Assembly: GCA_943325195.2 (NCBI GenBank)
Contig: CALPON020000019.1
Span: 1 to 32,814 of the forward strand
Source of the DNA: Sphingobacterium thalpophilum
Lineage (GTDB): Bacteria > Bacteroidota > Bacteroidia > B-17B0 > Aurantibacillaceae
DNA length: 32,814 nt
Direction of reading: 5' to 3'
Numbering within the stretch: the stretch's first letter is position 1; every line of letters begins with the position of its first letter. Both the position numbers and the translations under genes were made by a program. The notes below the pieces were generated by a model that saw only the letters and a program-made list of their open reading frames with translations, did not search any database and was not told the origin of the DNA. Positions 1 to 8,238 of this stretch are shown here, in pieces.

Positions 1-218
1 AGCGTCGCCATTGCTGTGCCCCAAGTGCCGGAAGATTTCAGTTTGCGAAAGACCTGATATTGCAAGGTGCTGGCATTACCTGGCCAACGGAACGTAATTT
101 GTGGGGGAGTGCTGACGGCCGTAGCGACAATTTGTACCGCTGCGTCCGTGAGATTCTGCGCAGACGTTACTGCACTCTTTAATAAAACAATAAGCAGAAT
201 TGCGAAAACCCTTTTCAT
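1..218 (-). CDS. Secreted fibronectin-III-like protein, 3' end cut by window edge
   Basis: Reading the minus strand from an ATG at 218 gives 72 open codons running off the left edge, so only the N-terminus is present. It begins MKRVFAILLIVLLKSAVTSA, a clear signal peptide, with probable cleavage before QNLTD. After about 20 residues comes TFRWPGN...LQYQVFRKL, which looks like the first strands of a fibronectin type III domain; the same W...YxVFRK pattern recurs in the large secreted proteins at 23130-28714. A TATCTTTA box (243-236, one mismatch from TAnnTTTG) lies 17 bases upstream of the ATG. The role is unknown. A T9SS sorting domain at the missing C-terminus would be typical but cannot be seen. 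Start and export signal are secure; the Fn3 reading is tentative because few residues are visible. Confidence 0.7.
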   Translation of the reverse strand, partial: MKRVFAILLIVLLKSAVTSAQNLTDAAVQIVATAVSTPPQITFRWPGNASTLQYQVFRKLKSSGTWGTAMAT

Positions 219-774
219 CTCTAATAAATCTAAATTAAAGATAATGAAATAAATCAAAAGCGATAACGCCTGAGGCAATCCGTAATTTACACCCCTAACT
301 ATTTTGCGCTTATTCCTCTGTGCTTTCCTGTGGGGCTTTTATGGCCGGACGCTCTTCCACTCATGACCCAAAACAAAAATTTATGAAACGAGTGCCGCCC
401 TCTTTTCTAAAAGAGGCGCGCACTTCAATGGCACTTGACAGAGCAGAGGTCATTTACCCCCTGTCGAAATTTTTCAGCAAAGCAGTCTGAAAGACTTAAC
501 TGCCCTTTACCATGAAAGCAAGCCCGAAGGGCTTGAATACGCGTAACTTTGTAATCAAGATGATCCGCGTACTTTTTGGAAGATTGACCATGGCTGCCAC
601 AAGACTAGCGTACGCGCCTTAATTTTCCTTCGGCAATAAACGGCTGTTTTTCCTTTCCATGCAAACCGTTCACAACACGAAGACGAGGACTACAAAAATA
701 CAGGTGCTGCATCACATTATTTCAAGGATACATTACTCCCCTACAAAAAAATAATTCATGAAGCCCCATCCGAT
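219..774. other. Gene-free interval with several hairpins
   Basis: No convincing gene is present; the longest small frames are about 35 codons with no recognisable product. Visible structure: an imperfect inverted repeat at 392-423 (core 399-406 against 409-416, outer GTGC/GCAC), AGTCT-GAA-AGACT at 484-496, AAGCCC-GAA-GGGCTT at 520-534, the palindrome TACGCGTA at 538-545 with further CGCGTA/TACGCG copies at 566-571 and 611-616, and the palindrome GCGTACGC at 608-615. A perfect TATTTTTG box lies on the minus strand at 700-693. The interval may hold an untranslated RNA or only the 3' region of the polA transcript; the sequence alone does not decide. Confidence 0.5.
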
Positions 775-3591
775 TTAATGCGCTTCGAGCCAGTTGGCAC
801 CCATACCAATCCCAACTTCCACCGGCACTTTCAGAGGAAGCGCCTCCCGCATTAATTTCTCAACGAGTGCTTTCACCTCCTCGAGTTCTGGCTTATAAAC
901 GTCAAACACCAATTCATCATGCACCTGCAGTAACATGCGCGATTTGTAGTGTCGCTTTTTAAACTCCTGATGTACATTCACCATCGCCACTTTAATCATG
1001 TCCGCCGCAGATCCCTGAATAGGGGCATTAATGGCATTCCGTTCAGCAAAACCACGCACGGTGGCATTTGCCGAAGTGATGTCCCGCAGCCAGCGTTTGC
1101 GGCCTAAGATTGTCTGCACATAGCCATTTTCTCTGGCAAAATTTACCTGCTCATCCATGTAATTCCGAATGGAGGAATATTCTCTGAAATAATTATCGAT
1201 GAGTTGCTTGGCTTCTGCCCGCGGAATGTTAAGGTTCTCGGCAAGACCAAAAGGTCCTTGTCCATAAATAATACCAAAGTTCACACTCTTGCTTTTGTAG
1301 CGCATTTCTTTGGTGACGTCGCTTTCTGCCACACCAAATACTTTGGCTGCAGTGGCTGTATGAATATCCTTGCCAGCCTGAAAGGCTTCACACATGTTTG
1401 GATCACCACTAATGCTGGCAACAATTCGCAATTCAATCTGCGAATAATCGGCACTTAATAAAATGTGGTCGGCATCGCGGGGCACAAAGGCTTTGCGAAT
1501 CTGGCGACCACGCTCAGTGCGGATGGGAATGTTTTGCAGATTAGGATTGTCGCTGCTTAAACGACCAGTAACGGCCACTACCTGATTAAAGGACGTGTGG
1601 ATTCGGCCGGTGCGCGGATGCACCATCAATGGCAAGGAATCGACATAGGTATTCTTTAGCTTGACCAGCTCTCGGTAATCCAATATTTTTGACACAATCG
1701 GATGGGCATTCTCGAGCTTGCTTAATACATCTTCACCTGTAGCGTACTGACCTGTTTTGGTTTTTTTTGCCTTATCTGTAATTTTAAGGTAGTCGAATAA
1801 AATTTCGCCAACTTGTTTGGGCGAAGACACATTGAACTTGGTCCCCGCAAAATCCTGAATTTCTTTCTCAACAATTGTAATATCCGTTTTTAACTGTGCG
1901 GAAAAATCACGGAGATTGTCAACATCCAGCCGTATGCCTTCACGTTCAATTTCCGCCAGCACCTTAATGAGCGGAACTTCCACAGTGTTGAATAAGTCTT
2001 CCAAGGTGTTTTCTGCCAGCAAAGGCGCAAAGGTGTTTTTTAACTGCAGCGTCACATCCGCATCTTCGGCAGCGTAGGCGGCAATCTTATTTAGCTCCAC
2101 CGCACGCATACTCAGCTGGTCTTTCCCGCGTTTGCCAATTAAGGTCTCAATGCTCACCGGACTGTAATTCAAATACGTTTCAGCCAACACATCCATGTTG
2201 TGGCGCATATCCGGCATAATAAGAAAGTGAGCCACCATGGTGTCAAACAAACGGTTGTTAATCTGCAGCCCGTAATTTAATAGAACCTGATAATCGTATT
2301 TGATATTTTGTCCAATTAATGTTTTGGTAGCGTCCAAAAAAACGGGACGGAAGTGTTCTAGAATCTGCATAGCCTCCAACCGATTCTCAGGCACCGGAAC
2401 ATACCAAGCCGTAAACGCTTCTACCGAAAAAGATAAGCCTACGATTTCTGCATCCAAGGTGTTTAATGAGGTCGTTTCGCTGTCAAAACAATATTCCGAA
2501 TGTTTCTGCAGCAAGGCCAGCAGATCCATGATCTTCTCAGTGCTATCGGCAAGATGATACGTGTGTGTTGTGTTATCGATTGTTTTGAAATTTTTTGGTG
2601 CTTCCGGCTCGGCACTTTCCTGCAGAGCTTGTTCGTCATTACCGCTGAACAAATCAGGTATGGAAGACTTAGGAGGTGCTGGCAGCTTCTCACTGCCACC
2701 GATGTCTTCCCCTGTTACAATCTGGGCTATGCGTCGGAATTCGAGTTCACGGAACAACTCGCTGAGCACTGGTTTATTCACTTCTTTGATCGCCAGTTTT
2801 TCTTCTTCTAGCTCAATGGGACAGTCGAGAATAATCGTCGCCAAGCGCTTCGACTGAATGGCCATCTGGCTGTTATTCTCTACCTTCTCTTTTAACTTTC
2901 CTTTTAGCTGTGCGGTATTTTCGATCAGATTTTCAATGCTTCCAAAATCCTTAATCAGCTGAATGGCGGTCTTTTCACCCACACCGGGAATACCAGGAAT
3001 GTTGTCGACCTTGTCGCCCATCAAACCAAGAATGTCAATTAACTCAGATACATTACGAATCTCCCATTTCTTGCAGATCTCGGCAGGCCCAAGAATCTCC
3101 GCACCATTTCCTAGGCGGGCGGGTTTATAAATAAATGTGTTTTCATCCACTAGCTGGCCGTAGTCCTTATCCGGGGTCATCATGTACGTCGTGAATCCAG
3201 CCTTTTCAGCTTTGATGGCCAGCGTGCCAATCACATCATCCGCTTCAAAGCCTTCGAGGCCTAAGACTTCAATGTTAAAGCCTTTGATGAGTTCAATGAT
3301 TACGGGGATGGATTTTCGCAAATCTTCCGGCATTTCTTCTCTATTGGCTTTATAGGTTTCAAACTCCAAGTGGCGCGCGGTTGGTCCCTCCATGTCAAAT
3401 ACAACTGCGATGTGTGTCGGCTTTTCTTTTGTCAGAATTTCCAGCAGCGTGTTGGTAAAACCAAAAATGGCGGACGTATTAAATCCCTTTGAATTGATTC
3501 GGGGACTGCTGCTGAATGCAAAATACGCCCGGTAAATCAAAGCGAATGCATCAAGAAGAAATAATTTTTTCGGAGTGTCTTTCGTAATCAT
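775..3591 (-). CDS. polA: DNA polymerase I with 5'-3' and 3'-5' exonuclease domains
   Basis: This is a full-length 938-residue family A polymerase that acts in Okazaki-fragment maturation and repair synthesis. The 5' nuclease (about 5-300) shows FEADDVIG and TPDKDYGQL. The proofreading domain (about 340-530) keeps all three exonuclease motifs: FDSET (D370, E372), NIKYD (D433) and YAAEDAD (506-512), so it should be active, unlike the degenerate domain of Taq or Bacillus Pol I. The polymerase domain has motif A DYSQIELR (715-722), motif B from R764 to G777 (RYKSKSVNFGIIYG) and motif C VHDELVFDV (890-898). The start is the ATG at 3591, two bases after the stop of the small secreted-protein gene, so it is probably the last gene of the cysS-containing transcript. 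Confidence 0.98.
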   Translation of the reverse strand: MITKDTPKKLFLLDAFALIYRAYFAFSSSPRINSKGFNTSAIFGFTNTLLEILTKEKPTHIAVVFDMEGPTARHLEFETYKANREEMPEDLRKSIPVIIELIKGFNIEVLGLEGFEADDVIGTLAIKAEKAGFTTYMMTPDKDYGQLVDENTFIYKPARLGNGAEILGPAEICKKWEIRNVSELIDILGLMGDKVDNIPGIPGVGEKTAIQLIKDFGSIENLIENTAQLKGKLKEKVENNSQMAIQSKRLATIILDCPIELEEEKLAIKEVNKPVLSELFRELEFRRIAQIVTGEDIGGSEKLPAPPKSSIPDLFSGNDEQALQESAEPEAPKNFKTIDNTTHTYHLADSTEKIMDLLALLQKHSEYCFDSETTSLNTLDAEIVGLSFSVEAFTAWYVPVPENRLEAMQILEHFRPVFLDATKTLIGQNIKYDYQVLLNYGLQINNRLFDTMVAHFLIMPDMRHNMDVLAETYLNYSPVSIETLIGKRGKDQLSMRAVELNKIAAYAAEDADVTLQLKNTFAPLLAENTLEDLFNTVEVPLIKVLAEIEREGIRLDVDNLRDFSAQLKTDITIVEKEIQDFAGTKFNVSSPKQVGEILFDYLKITDKAKKTKTGQYATGEDVLSKLENAHPIVSKILDYRELVKLKNTYVDSLPLMVHPRTGRIHTSFNQVVAVTGRLSSDNPNLQNIPIRTERGRQIRKAFVPRDADHILLSADYSQIELRIVASISGDPNMCEAFQAGKDIHTATAAKVFGVAESDVTKEMRYKSKSVNFGIIYGQGPFGLAENLNIPRAEAKQLIDNYFREYSSIRNYMDEQVNFARENGYVQTILGRKRWLRDITSANATVRGFAERNAINAPIQGSAADMIKVAMVNVHQEFKKRHYKSRMLLQVHDELVFDVYKPELEEVKALVEKLMREALPLKVPVEVGIGMGANWLEAH

Positions 3592-3593
3592 GT

Positions 3594-4139
3594 TTAGTTT
3601 TGACTGGCTTTCCAGCTATTAAATTCATTAAGAATGGCGATCGCTTTTTCTGCATCAAATTCCTCGGCCACATACTTAGCGGCAAGTGCAGGATTTTCTT
3701 TCAAGCACTCATTAATTTGTTTCTTAAATTTTTTTCGTTTGACTTCGACCAGTCTTTTATTTTCAGAATAGCTAAGATAATAAGCTTTTTCAGTTACAAT
3801 TTTCTCGCCTATCTGCATTTCAACTCCTAGTTCATATAAGTTCACAGCGCCTTTGCTTAACACACGGTAGAAGCGTGGCTCTCCGTCGCTATCCATAGAA
3901 AAATAAGAGTCGCCTTCAAGCATATAAGAAACGACCTTGTCGGCTTTATAAATCTTCTGAATGCCTGCTGCATCTTTGAATATTATTTTTTCATAGGCCA
4001 GCATCGGCTTTTTAGCGTTGACCTGTGCCTCCCCTCTCAGAGTATCTCCGGTTAGAGTGACAACCTTGGCGGTAACAAAAGTCTGAGCGCCGACCATCAG
4101 AGAGCTGCTGATTAGAAAAATGCCAATTGCTGTTTTCAT
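3594..4139 (-). CDS. Small secreted protein of unknown function
   Basis: The 181-residue protein starts with a signal peptide, MKTAIGIFLISSSLMVGA, with probable cleavage before QTF. The mature part opens with a beta-rich segment containing LTGDTLRGEAQV and IFKDAAGIQKIYKADKVV, a pattern I associate with small Bacteroidota envelope proteins of unknown role. A Lys-rich basic stretch (about 128-143, KRKKFKKQ) is followed by an Ala/Glu-rich helical C-terminus. No catalytic motif was recognised. It sits 27 bases after the glutaminyl cyclotransferase gene and 2 bases before polA, so it is probably co-transcribed with both. Start: ATG at 4139. Confidence is high that it is a real exported protein; the function is not assigned. 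Confidence 0.85.
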   Translation of the reverse strand: MKTAIGIFLISSSLMVGAQTFVTAKVVTLTGDTLRGEAQVNAKKPMLAYEKIIFKDAAGIQKIYKADKVVSYMLEGDSYFSMDSDGEPRFYRVLSKGAVNLYELGVEMQIGEKIVTEKAYYLSYSENKRLVEVKRKKFKKQINECLKENPALAAKYVAEEFDAEKAIAILNEFNSWKASQN

Positions 4140-4166
4140 GGGCTACTGTCTAAAAACTGTATCGTC

Positions 4167-5006
4167 TTAAAGCGCAAGGCTGAGTTCGTAAACAACGGCC
4201 CACATTTTACCTGTCACAAACAAATGCCCTGTTGAAGGATCATAAGCAATGCCATTCATTTCATGCTGGTTAGGATAGCGTCTATGCGCCTGGTCGCTCA
4301 AGTAGCCAAGGTCCATGCTTCCCACGACCTTTCCACTTGCGGGATCAATCTTGACAATCCGATTGGTCAACCACACATTCGCGTAAATAAATCCCTTTAC
4401 GTATTCGAGCTCATTCAAATGCACTAACTCATAGCCGTTTTCGGTTACGGGAAGGGTTTTCGTCACTTCAAATGTTTGGGGCGTGACGTAGGTGAGATAA
4501 CACGTGCCATCACTAAAAATAAGGTGCTTACCATCGCTGGTCATGCCCCAGCCCTCTTTATTTGAATAGCTAAACTGATTAATCTTGTTGAACTTTTTTG
4601 TATCAAAAACAAAACAGGTCTGATTGGTGTAAGTGAGCATGTACAGTTTGTTTTCAAAGAACTGGATGCCTTCTCCAAAATAAATGTTTTTATCCAATTC
4701 GGTTTTTACCTGAAGTTGGCCTGTTTTCAAATCGGCAATTCCAATAGTGGAGCGCGTCCCGGGCACATTTGAGGCGGCGCCAGTACTCTCAAACAATTTG
4801 CCTTCGTAAAATAAAAATCCTTCCGTGTATGCACTGCTGTCATGTCGGTGCGTAGCCACTACAGAGAAGTCAATGACCGGGGTAACCGGGTCCTCCTCTA
4901 CCGTCACTTTTTTTTCGGCTTTAACCGGCTTCTCGTTTCCGCAACTTCCAAAAAGCAGCAGCAAAATGGAAAGGGCCAGTATCCTGATGTAGTGTGTGTT
5001 TTTCAT
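4167..5006 (-). CDS. Glutaminyl-peptide cyclotransferase, lipoprotein (beta-propeller type)
   Basis: I read this as the plant-type glutamine cyclotransferase family (Glu_cyclase_2). This enzyme converts N-terminal glutamine of exported polypeptides to pyroglutamate with release of ammonia. Family features: the opening motif SAYTEGFLFYEGKLFESTG, repeated propeller blades, GWGMTSDGKHLIFSDGT, LNELEYVKGFIYANVW, and the terminal NGIAYDPSTGHLFVTGKMW. The N-terminus is a lipoprotein signal with LFGSC (C22), followed by a Lys/Glu-rich tether, so it should be membrane-anchored facing the periplasm. I chose the ATG at 5006 (279 residues), two bases after the cysS stop; a TTG at 5012 in frame would add only MK. 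The context is a cysS-polA transcript, but its likely substrates are the many A|Q-cleaved exported proteins in this window. Confidence 0.9.
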   Translation of the reverse strand: MKNTHYIRILALSILLLLFGSCGNEKPVKAEKKVTVEEDPVTPVIDFSVVATHRHDSSAYTEGFLFYEGKLFESTGAASNVPGTRSTIGIADLKTGQLQVKTELDKNIYFGEGIQFFENKLYMLTYTNQTCFVFDTKKFNKINQFSYSNKEGWGMTSDGKHLIFSDGTCYLTYVTPQTFEVTKTLPVTENGYELVHLNELEYVKGFIYANVWLTNRIVKIDPASGKVVGSMDLGYLSDQAHRRYPNQHEMNGIAYDPSTGHLFVTGKMWAVVYELSLAL

Positions 5007-5008
5007 TT

Positions 5009-6472
5009 TCAAATTTTCCAGCTACTGCCTTCTTTCGTATCCTTCACCTGAATGCCCGCACCAATTAATTTATCGCGGATTTCATCGCTTAGTTTAAAAT
5101 CCCTGCCTTTCTTTGCCTGGGCGCGAATCTCCAGAATAAGCTCCATTACTCTTGCCAGCGCAGCATCGGTCTTCTGATTGCCCTCTTCGAGTTTCAGACC
5201 GAGCACATCAAATAAAAAATCTTGAAATAGCTGCTTCAATAGCGCGAGGTCCTCAGCGTTCAGACTCGTCTTGCCATCGTTAACACTGTTGATGATGCGT
5301 GCGCCCTCAAACAGTTGCGCAATGAGAACGGACGTATTAAAATCATCGTTCATGGCGGCGTAGCAGTTGTCCCGCAGCTGGCGCACATTTTCTGTGCTAC
5401 TATCGGAAGCATTCAGACTCTGCAAAGTTTTGTAACTTTCCATCAAGCGGTCAAATCCTTTTTCACTGGCCTGCAGGGCTTCGTTACTGAAATCCAACGT
5501 GCTGCGGTAATGCGTCTGTAACATAAAAAAGCGGACCGCCATGGGGGCATAGCCTTTTTCTAAAAGCGGATGATTGCCGCTAAACAATTCCCCTGGTAAA
5601 AAACCATTGCCCGCACTTTTGCTCATGCGCACACCGTTAACGGTCAGCATATTGGTATGCATCCAGTAATTTACCGGCTTTGCATCATAACAGGCCTGTG
5701 ACTGTGCAATTTCATTGGTGTGGTGAGTGGCTTGCAAATCCATTCCCCCGCCGTGTATATCAAAGGTGTCGCCCAAATATTTTCTGCTCATGGCTGAACA
5801 TTCAATGTGCCAGCCTGGAAAGCCCCATCCCCAGGGCGATGGCCAGCGCATTAGCGTTTCTGGCTTTGCTTTGATCCACAAGGCAAAATCCAGACGGCCT
5901 TTCTTCTCATCTTGTCCGCTTAAGTCCCGGGTGCCTTCCAACAGTTCTTCTAGTTTGCGGTTGGTAAGCTGCCCGTAATTAAAGGCTGAACTATACTTTT
6001 CGACATCAAAATAAACCGTGCCCTTGACTTCATAGGCAAAGCCCCGCTCCATAATTTCTTTCACCATCTCGATCTGCTCACAGATGTGACCGGTGGCAGT
6101 GGGTTCGATGCTTGGCGGTAGCGTATTAAATTGTTTTAGTACCTCATGAAATCCAACGGTATAGCGCTGAACAATTTCCATGGGTTCCACTTGTTCCAAT
6201 CTTGCTTTCTTTGCGAATTTATCATCCCCTTCGTCGCGGTCGCCTTCCAAGTGGCCGGCATCAGTGATGTTACGGACATAGCGTACTTTAAACCCCAGGT
6301 GCAGTAGGTATCGGTAAATTAAATCAAAGGATATAAATGTTCGGCAATTTCCAAGATGAACGTCGCTGTATACAGTAGGGCCGCAGACATACAAACCAAC
6401 AAAAGGCGGATTAAGAGGCTGAAACTCTTCTTTTTTTCTGCTGAGTGTGTTATAGAGTTGGAGCGTTTGCAT
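5009..6472 (-). CDS. cysS: Cysteinyl-tRNA synthetase
   Basis: This class I synthetase of 487 residues, a usual length, attaches cysteine to tRNA-Cys in the cytoplasm. Visible motifs: [15 protein letters not shown], carrying the zinc ligand C30 and the HIGH-type signature HLGN (39-42); WHIECSAMS with C225; ATHHTNE with H250 and E254 completing the zinc site; and RMSKSAGN, with the KMSKS-type loop MSKS at 283-286. The C-terminal helical DALR and anticodon-binding region is present. Start is the ATG at 6472. A TACTTTAG sequence (6486-6479) resembles a Bacteroidota -7 box but would give a very short leader; alternatively transcription continues from the MerR-type gene 64 bases upstream. The glutaminyl cyclotransferase gene starts 2 bases after its stop. 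Confidence 0.98.
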   Translation of the reverse strand: MQTLQLYNTLSRKKEEFQPLNPPFVGLYVCGPTVYSDVHLGNCRTFISFDLIYRYLLHLGFKVRYVRNITDAGHLEGDRDEGDDKFAKKARLEQVEPMEIVQRYTVGFHEVLKQFNTLPPSIEPTATGHICEQIEMVKEIMERGFAYEVKGTVYFDVEKYSSAFNYGQLTNRKLEELLEGTRDLSGQDEKKGRLDFALWIKAKPETLMRWPSPWGWGFPGWHIECSAMSRKYLGDTFDIHGGGMDLQATHHTNEIAQSQACYDAKPVNYWMHTNMLTVNGVRMSKSAGNGFLPGELFSGNHPLLEKGYAPMAVRFFMLQTHYRSTLDFSNEALQASEKGFDRLMESYKTLQSLNASDSSTENVRQLRDNCYAAMNDDFNTSVLIAQLFEGARIINSVNDGKTSLNAEDLALLKQLFQDFLFDVLGLKLEEGNQKTDAALARVMELILEIRAQAKKGRDFKLSDEIRDKLIGAGIQVKDTKEGSSWKI

Positions 6473-6536
6473 AGTACGCTAAAGTACGGCAAAAAACGCT
6501 CTATTAAAAGTAGGAATAGTCCTGCTCGGTGAAAAA

Positions 6537-7421
6537 TCAGATCAGTGTCTTGAAGTGCGCATAATCCTTAAAGACGTTGATTCCCGGCTGCATAAAATGG
6601 GGCTTCAATTCTTCGCTAAATGCCAAACGGCCTGAAACTAGGACCTTGGCAGCTGGGAGCTTTGTCCGCAGCGAACCCAGCAGGGCGGCCAGCGAAGGCT
6701 CTTCGATCTGACTGGTGAGAATGGTAACCACGTAATCGGGATTCACATTTTCAGCAATAGTGATCAAATCGGCCGTGGGCAAGCTTTGTCCGAGATACAG
6801 GCAACGGTGACCTCGCATACGCGCCAGGTAATGCGTGTAAATGAGCCCGAGTTCATGCAATTCCTGATCGGGAAGAAAAAACAGAAAAGTGCGGGATTCG
6901 ATGTTTTTCAGGGGACTAATACGGTCTATTCCGACAATGAGTTTTTGGCGGACCAGGTTGCTGATGTAGTGTTCTTGTGCGGGGCTAATAACGCCAACCT
7001 GCCACATATTGCCTACCTGTCTTAAAAAAGGAAAAACAATGTTTTCAATGGTAGTTTCAAAACCGAATTGCATGACGGCATTGTTGATGGTGGATTCAAA
7101 CCGTTCTTCATCCATCATGATGAGACAAATCAACAGGGTTTCCATCTGCACACTTTGTTTCTGTGAGGTGTTGAGCACCCGATTGACCTCCGACAAAAGC
7201 TCCTGCTGGTGAAGACGGGCAATTTCAGAGATTTTATAGCCGTTATTATTCAGCAGGCTGATATTGAGAATCCGCTTGAGATCATCGTCATCGTAACTGC
7301 GGATATTAGTACTCGTGCGCGTGGGACGAAGGATACTGTAACGCTGCTCCCAGATTCTCAAGGTGTGCGCCTTGATTCCCGAAACCAGTTCAATATCTTT
7401 TATCGTGTATTTGCTCGTCAC
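6537..7421 (-). CDS. MerR-family regulator with CarH-like B12-binding domain
   Basis: The N-terminus is a MerR winged helix: YTIKDIELVSGIKAHTLRIWEQRY, then RPTRTSTNIRSYDDDDLKRI. The rest matches the cobalamin-binding half of CarH/LitR-type photoreceptors. The cap domain contains W-x9-EH (MWQVGVISPAQEHYIS), whose Trp packs over the adenosyl group in CarH, followed by ExHxxG (ELHELG), whose His is the lower axial cobalt ligand, in a Rossmann-like B12 domain ending near SGRLAF. Such proteins bind DNA as tetramers in the dark and release it in light. No ATG precedes the HTH. I prefer GTG at 7421, which gives the family-like MTSKYTIKD; TTG at 7469 would add 16 residues. No carotenoid gene is nearby, so the target is unknown. 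Confidence 0.88.
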   Translation of the reverse strand: MTSKYTIKDIELVSGIKAHTLRIWEQRYSILRPTRTSTNIRSYDDDDLKRILNISLLNNNGYKISEIARLHQQELLSEVNRVLNTSQKQSVQMETLLICLIMMDEERFESTINNAVMQFGFETTIENIVFPFLRQVGNMWQVGVISPAQEHYISNLVRQKLIVGIDRISPLKNIESRTFLFFLPDQELHELGLIYTHYLARMRGHRCLYLGQSLPTADLITIAENVNPDYVVTILTSQIEEPSLAALLGSLRTKLPAAKVLVSGRLAFSEELKPHFMQPGINVFKDYAHFKTLI

Positions 7422-7502
7422 TCTGCTAATAAACAAGCGAAATGGGTTTTTGTTCTCTCTGGCCGCCAAGTATTTTTTTGGCTGTACCCCAAAGAAGTTG
7501 GT

Positions 7503-8084
7503 TTAACGGCCTTGTCCGTTTGCGGGATTGCTTGTCTTCTGTGGTTCGGGCTGGAGCGTTCCTGGAATTTTTGCAAGTGGCATGGCGTCAAGTTTCTTCT
7601 TCACCGCCGTCAGCAGGTCATCTCCTGGCTCGGAAAACAAAATACTAGTGCGTCCCGGACTCGTGTCAACCACATAGCGGAAGCCCCCTTCTTTAGCCGC
7701 CATTTCAATGCCTTTTTTCGCTTTAATCAAGATAGGCGTGGTCAGCTCGGTCTGACGGACCCGGAAGTCCGCCTCCGCCTTTTGCTGAAAATCCTGAATA
7801 CGTTTTTGCAATTGCTGCAGGTCCTCCTGCTTGGTCTTCTTCAAAAACTCACTCATTCCCGGTTCTTTTGTCTGATAATCCTTGTATTTGGTCTCCAGTT
7901 CCAACTGCATGTTCTTCAGTTCTGACTCGAGTCCCTTTAAGTAATTATTAGCCGCTTCGGAGGCCGTTTTTGTCTCGGGCATGAGATTTATCAATGAATC
8001 GTAATTTAAGTGGGCTACTTTTTGAGCATTGCTGGGTAAGGCAAAAGCGAAAGCTAGCGCGAGGAAAAAAAATCGTGTCTTCAT
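7503..8084 (-). CDS. OmpH/Skp-family periplasmic chaperone, third paralog
   Basis: The 193-residue exported protein has signal peptide MKTRFFFLALAFAFALPSNA, cleaved before QKVAHLNYDSL. It then has a long Lys/Glu/Gln-rich coiled coil (about 40-135, e.g. LQQLQKRIQDFQQKAEADF) and a C-terminal strand segment FRYVVDTSPGRTSILFSEPGDDL, the usual Skp arrangement, followed by a Pro/Gln tail. Skp proteins hold unfolded outer-membrane proteins on the way to BamA. It is much closer to the paralog at 8239-8844 than to the one at 8865-9386: both share the mature start, MPETK and the LQQLQ.RIQDFQQKAE core. A terminator separates it from that paralog and a TATCTTTA box lies just upstream, so it may be a separate transcript with the MerR-type gene. 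Confidence 0.92.
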   Translation of the reverse strand: MKTRFFFLALAFAFALPSNAQKVAHLNYDSLINLMPETKTASEAANNYLKGLESELKNMQLELETKYKDYQTKEPGMSEFLKKTKQEDLQQLQKRIQDFQQKAEADFRVRQTELTTPILIKAKKGIEMAAKEGGFRYVVDTSPGRTSILFSEPGDDLLTAVKKKLDAMPLAKIPGTLQPEPQKTSNPANGQGR

Positions 8085-8101
8085 AAAGCGTTTATAGGCA
8101 G

Positions 8102-8109
8102 TAAAGATA
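8102..8109 (-). promoter_or_regulatory. Candidate -7 box for third Skp paralog
   Basis: TATCTTTA on the minus strand matches the Bacteroidota TAnnTTTG consensus at all but the last base and ends 17 bases before the ATG at 8084. It lies downstream of the terminator at 8204-8234, where a new promoter would be needed. A matching -33 TTTG was not found at the standard spacing. Confidence 0.4.
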
Positions 8110-8203
8110 GGTTATGGGAATAAATAAATAAAAATGGAGGATACGGGATGGGGGGGCCTGCAAATCCACAGCGATTAAAGCAAGCGTCGTCCCGATTGGT
8201 GAA

Positions 8204-8234
8204 ACAAAAAAGCCCTTCCGTTAAAAAGGGCTTT
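8204..8234 (-). terminator. Rho-independent terminator after second Skp paralog
   Basis: On the minus strand a 9-bp perfect stem (AAAGCCCTT at 8234-8226 with AAGGGCTTT at 8217-8209) encloses an 8-base loop and is followed by a T-rich tract (8208-8204 and beyond). It begins 4 bases after the stop codon of the gene at 8239-8844, the right place to end the uppS-bamA-skp-skp transcript. Confidence 0.85.
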
Positions 8235-8238
8235 CCGT

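Noticed and set aside
392-423. Hairpin as the intrinsic terminator of an identified gene.
   Set aside because: No gene ends next to it, and neither side is followed by a clean U tract.
512-622. A 36-codon frame starting MKASPKGLNTRNF on the plus strand.
   Set aside because: It has no recognisable product, no promoter box close by, and it runs through hairpins that better explain the region.
5007-5012. TTG start at 5012 for the glutaminyl cyclotransferase, overlapping cysS.
   Set aside because: The ATG two codons later is a stronger start and leaves a complete lipoprotein signal.
7209-7925. A 238-codon open frame on the plus strand across the MerR and third Skp genes.
   Set aside because: It is antisense to two well-supported genes, has no family features, and its composition follows from the opposite-strand codons.
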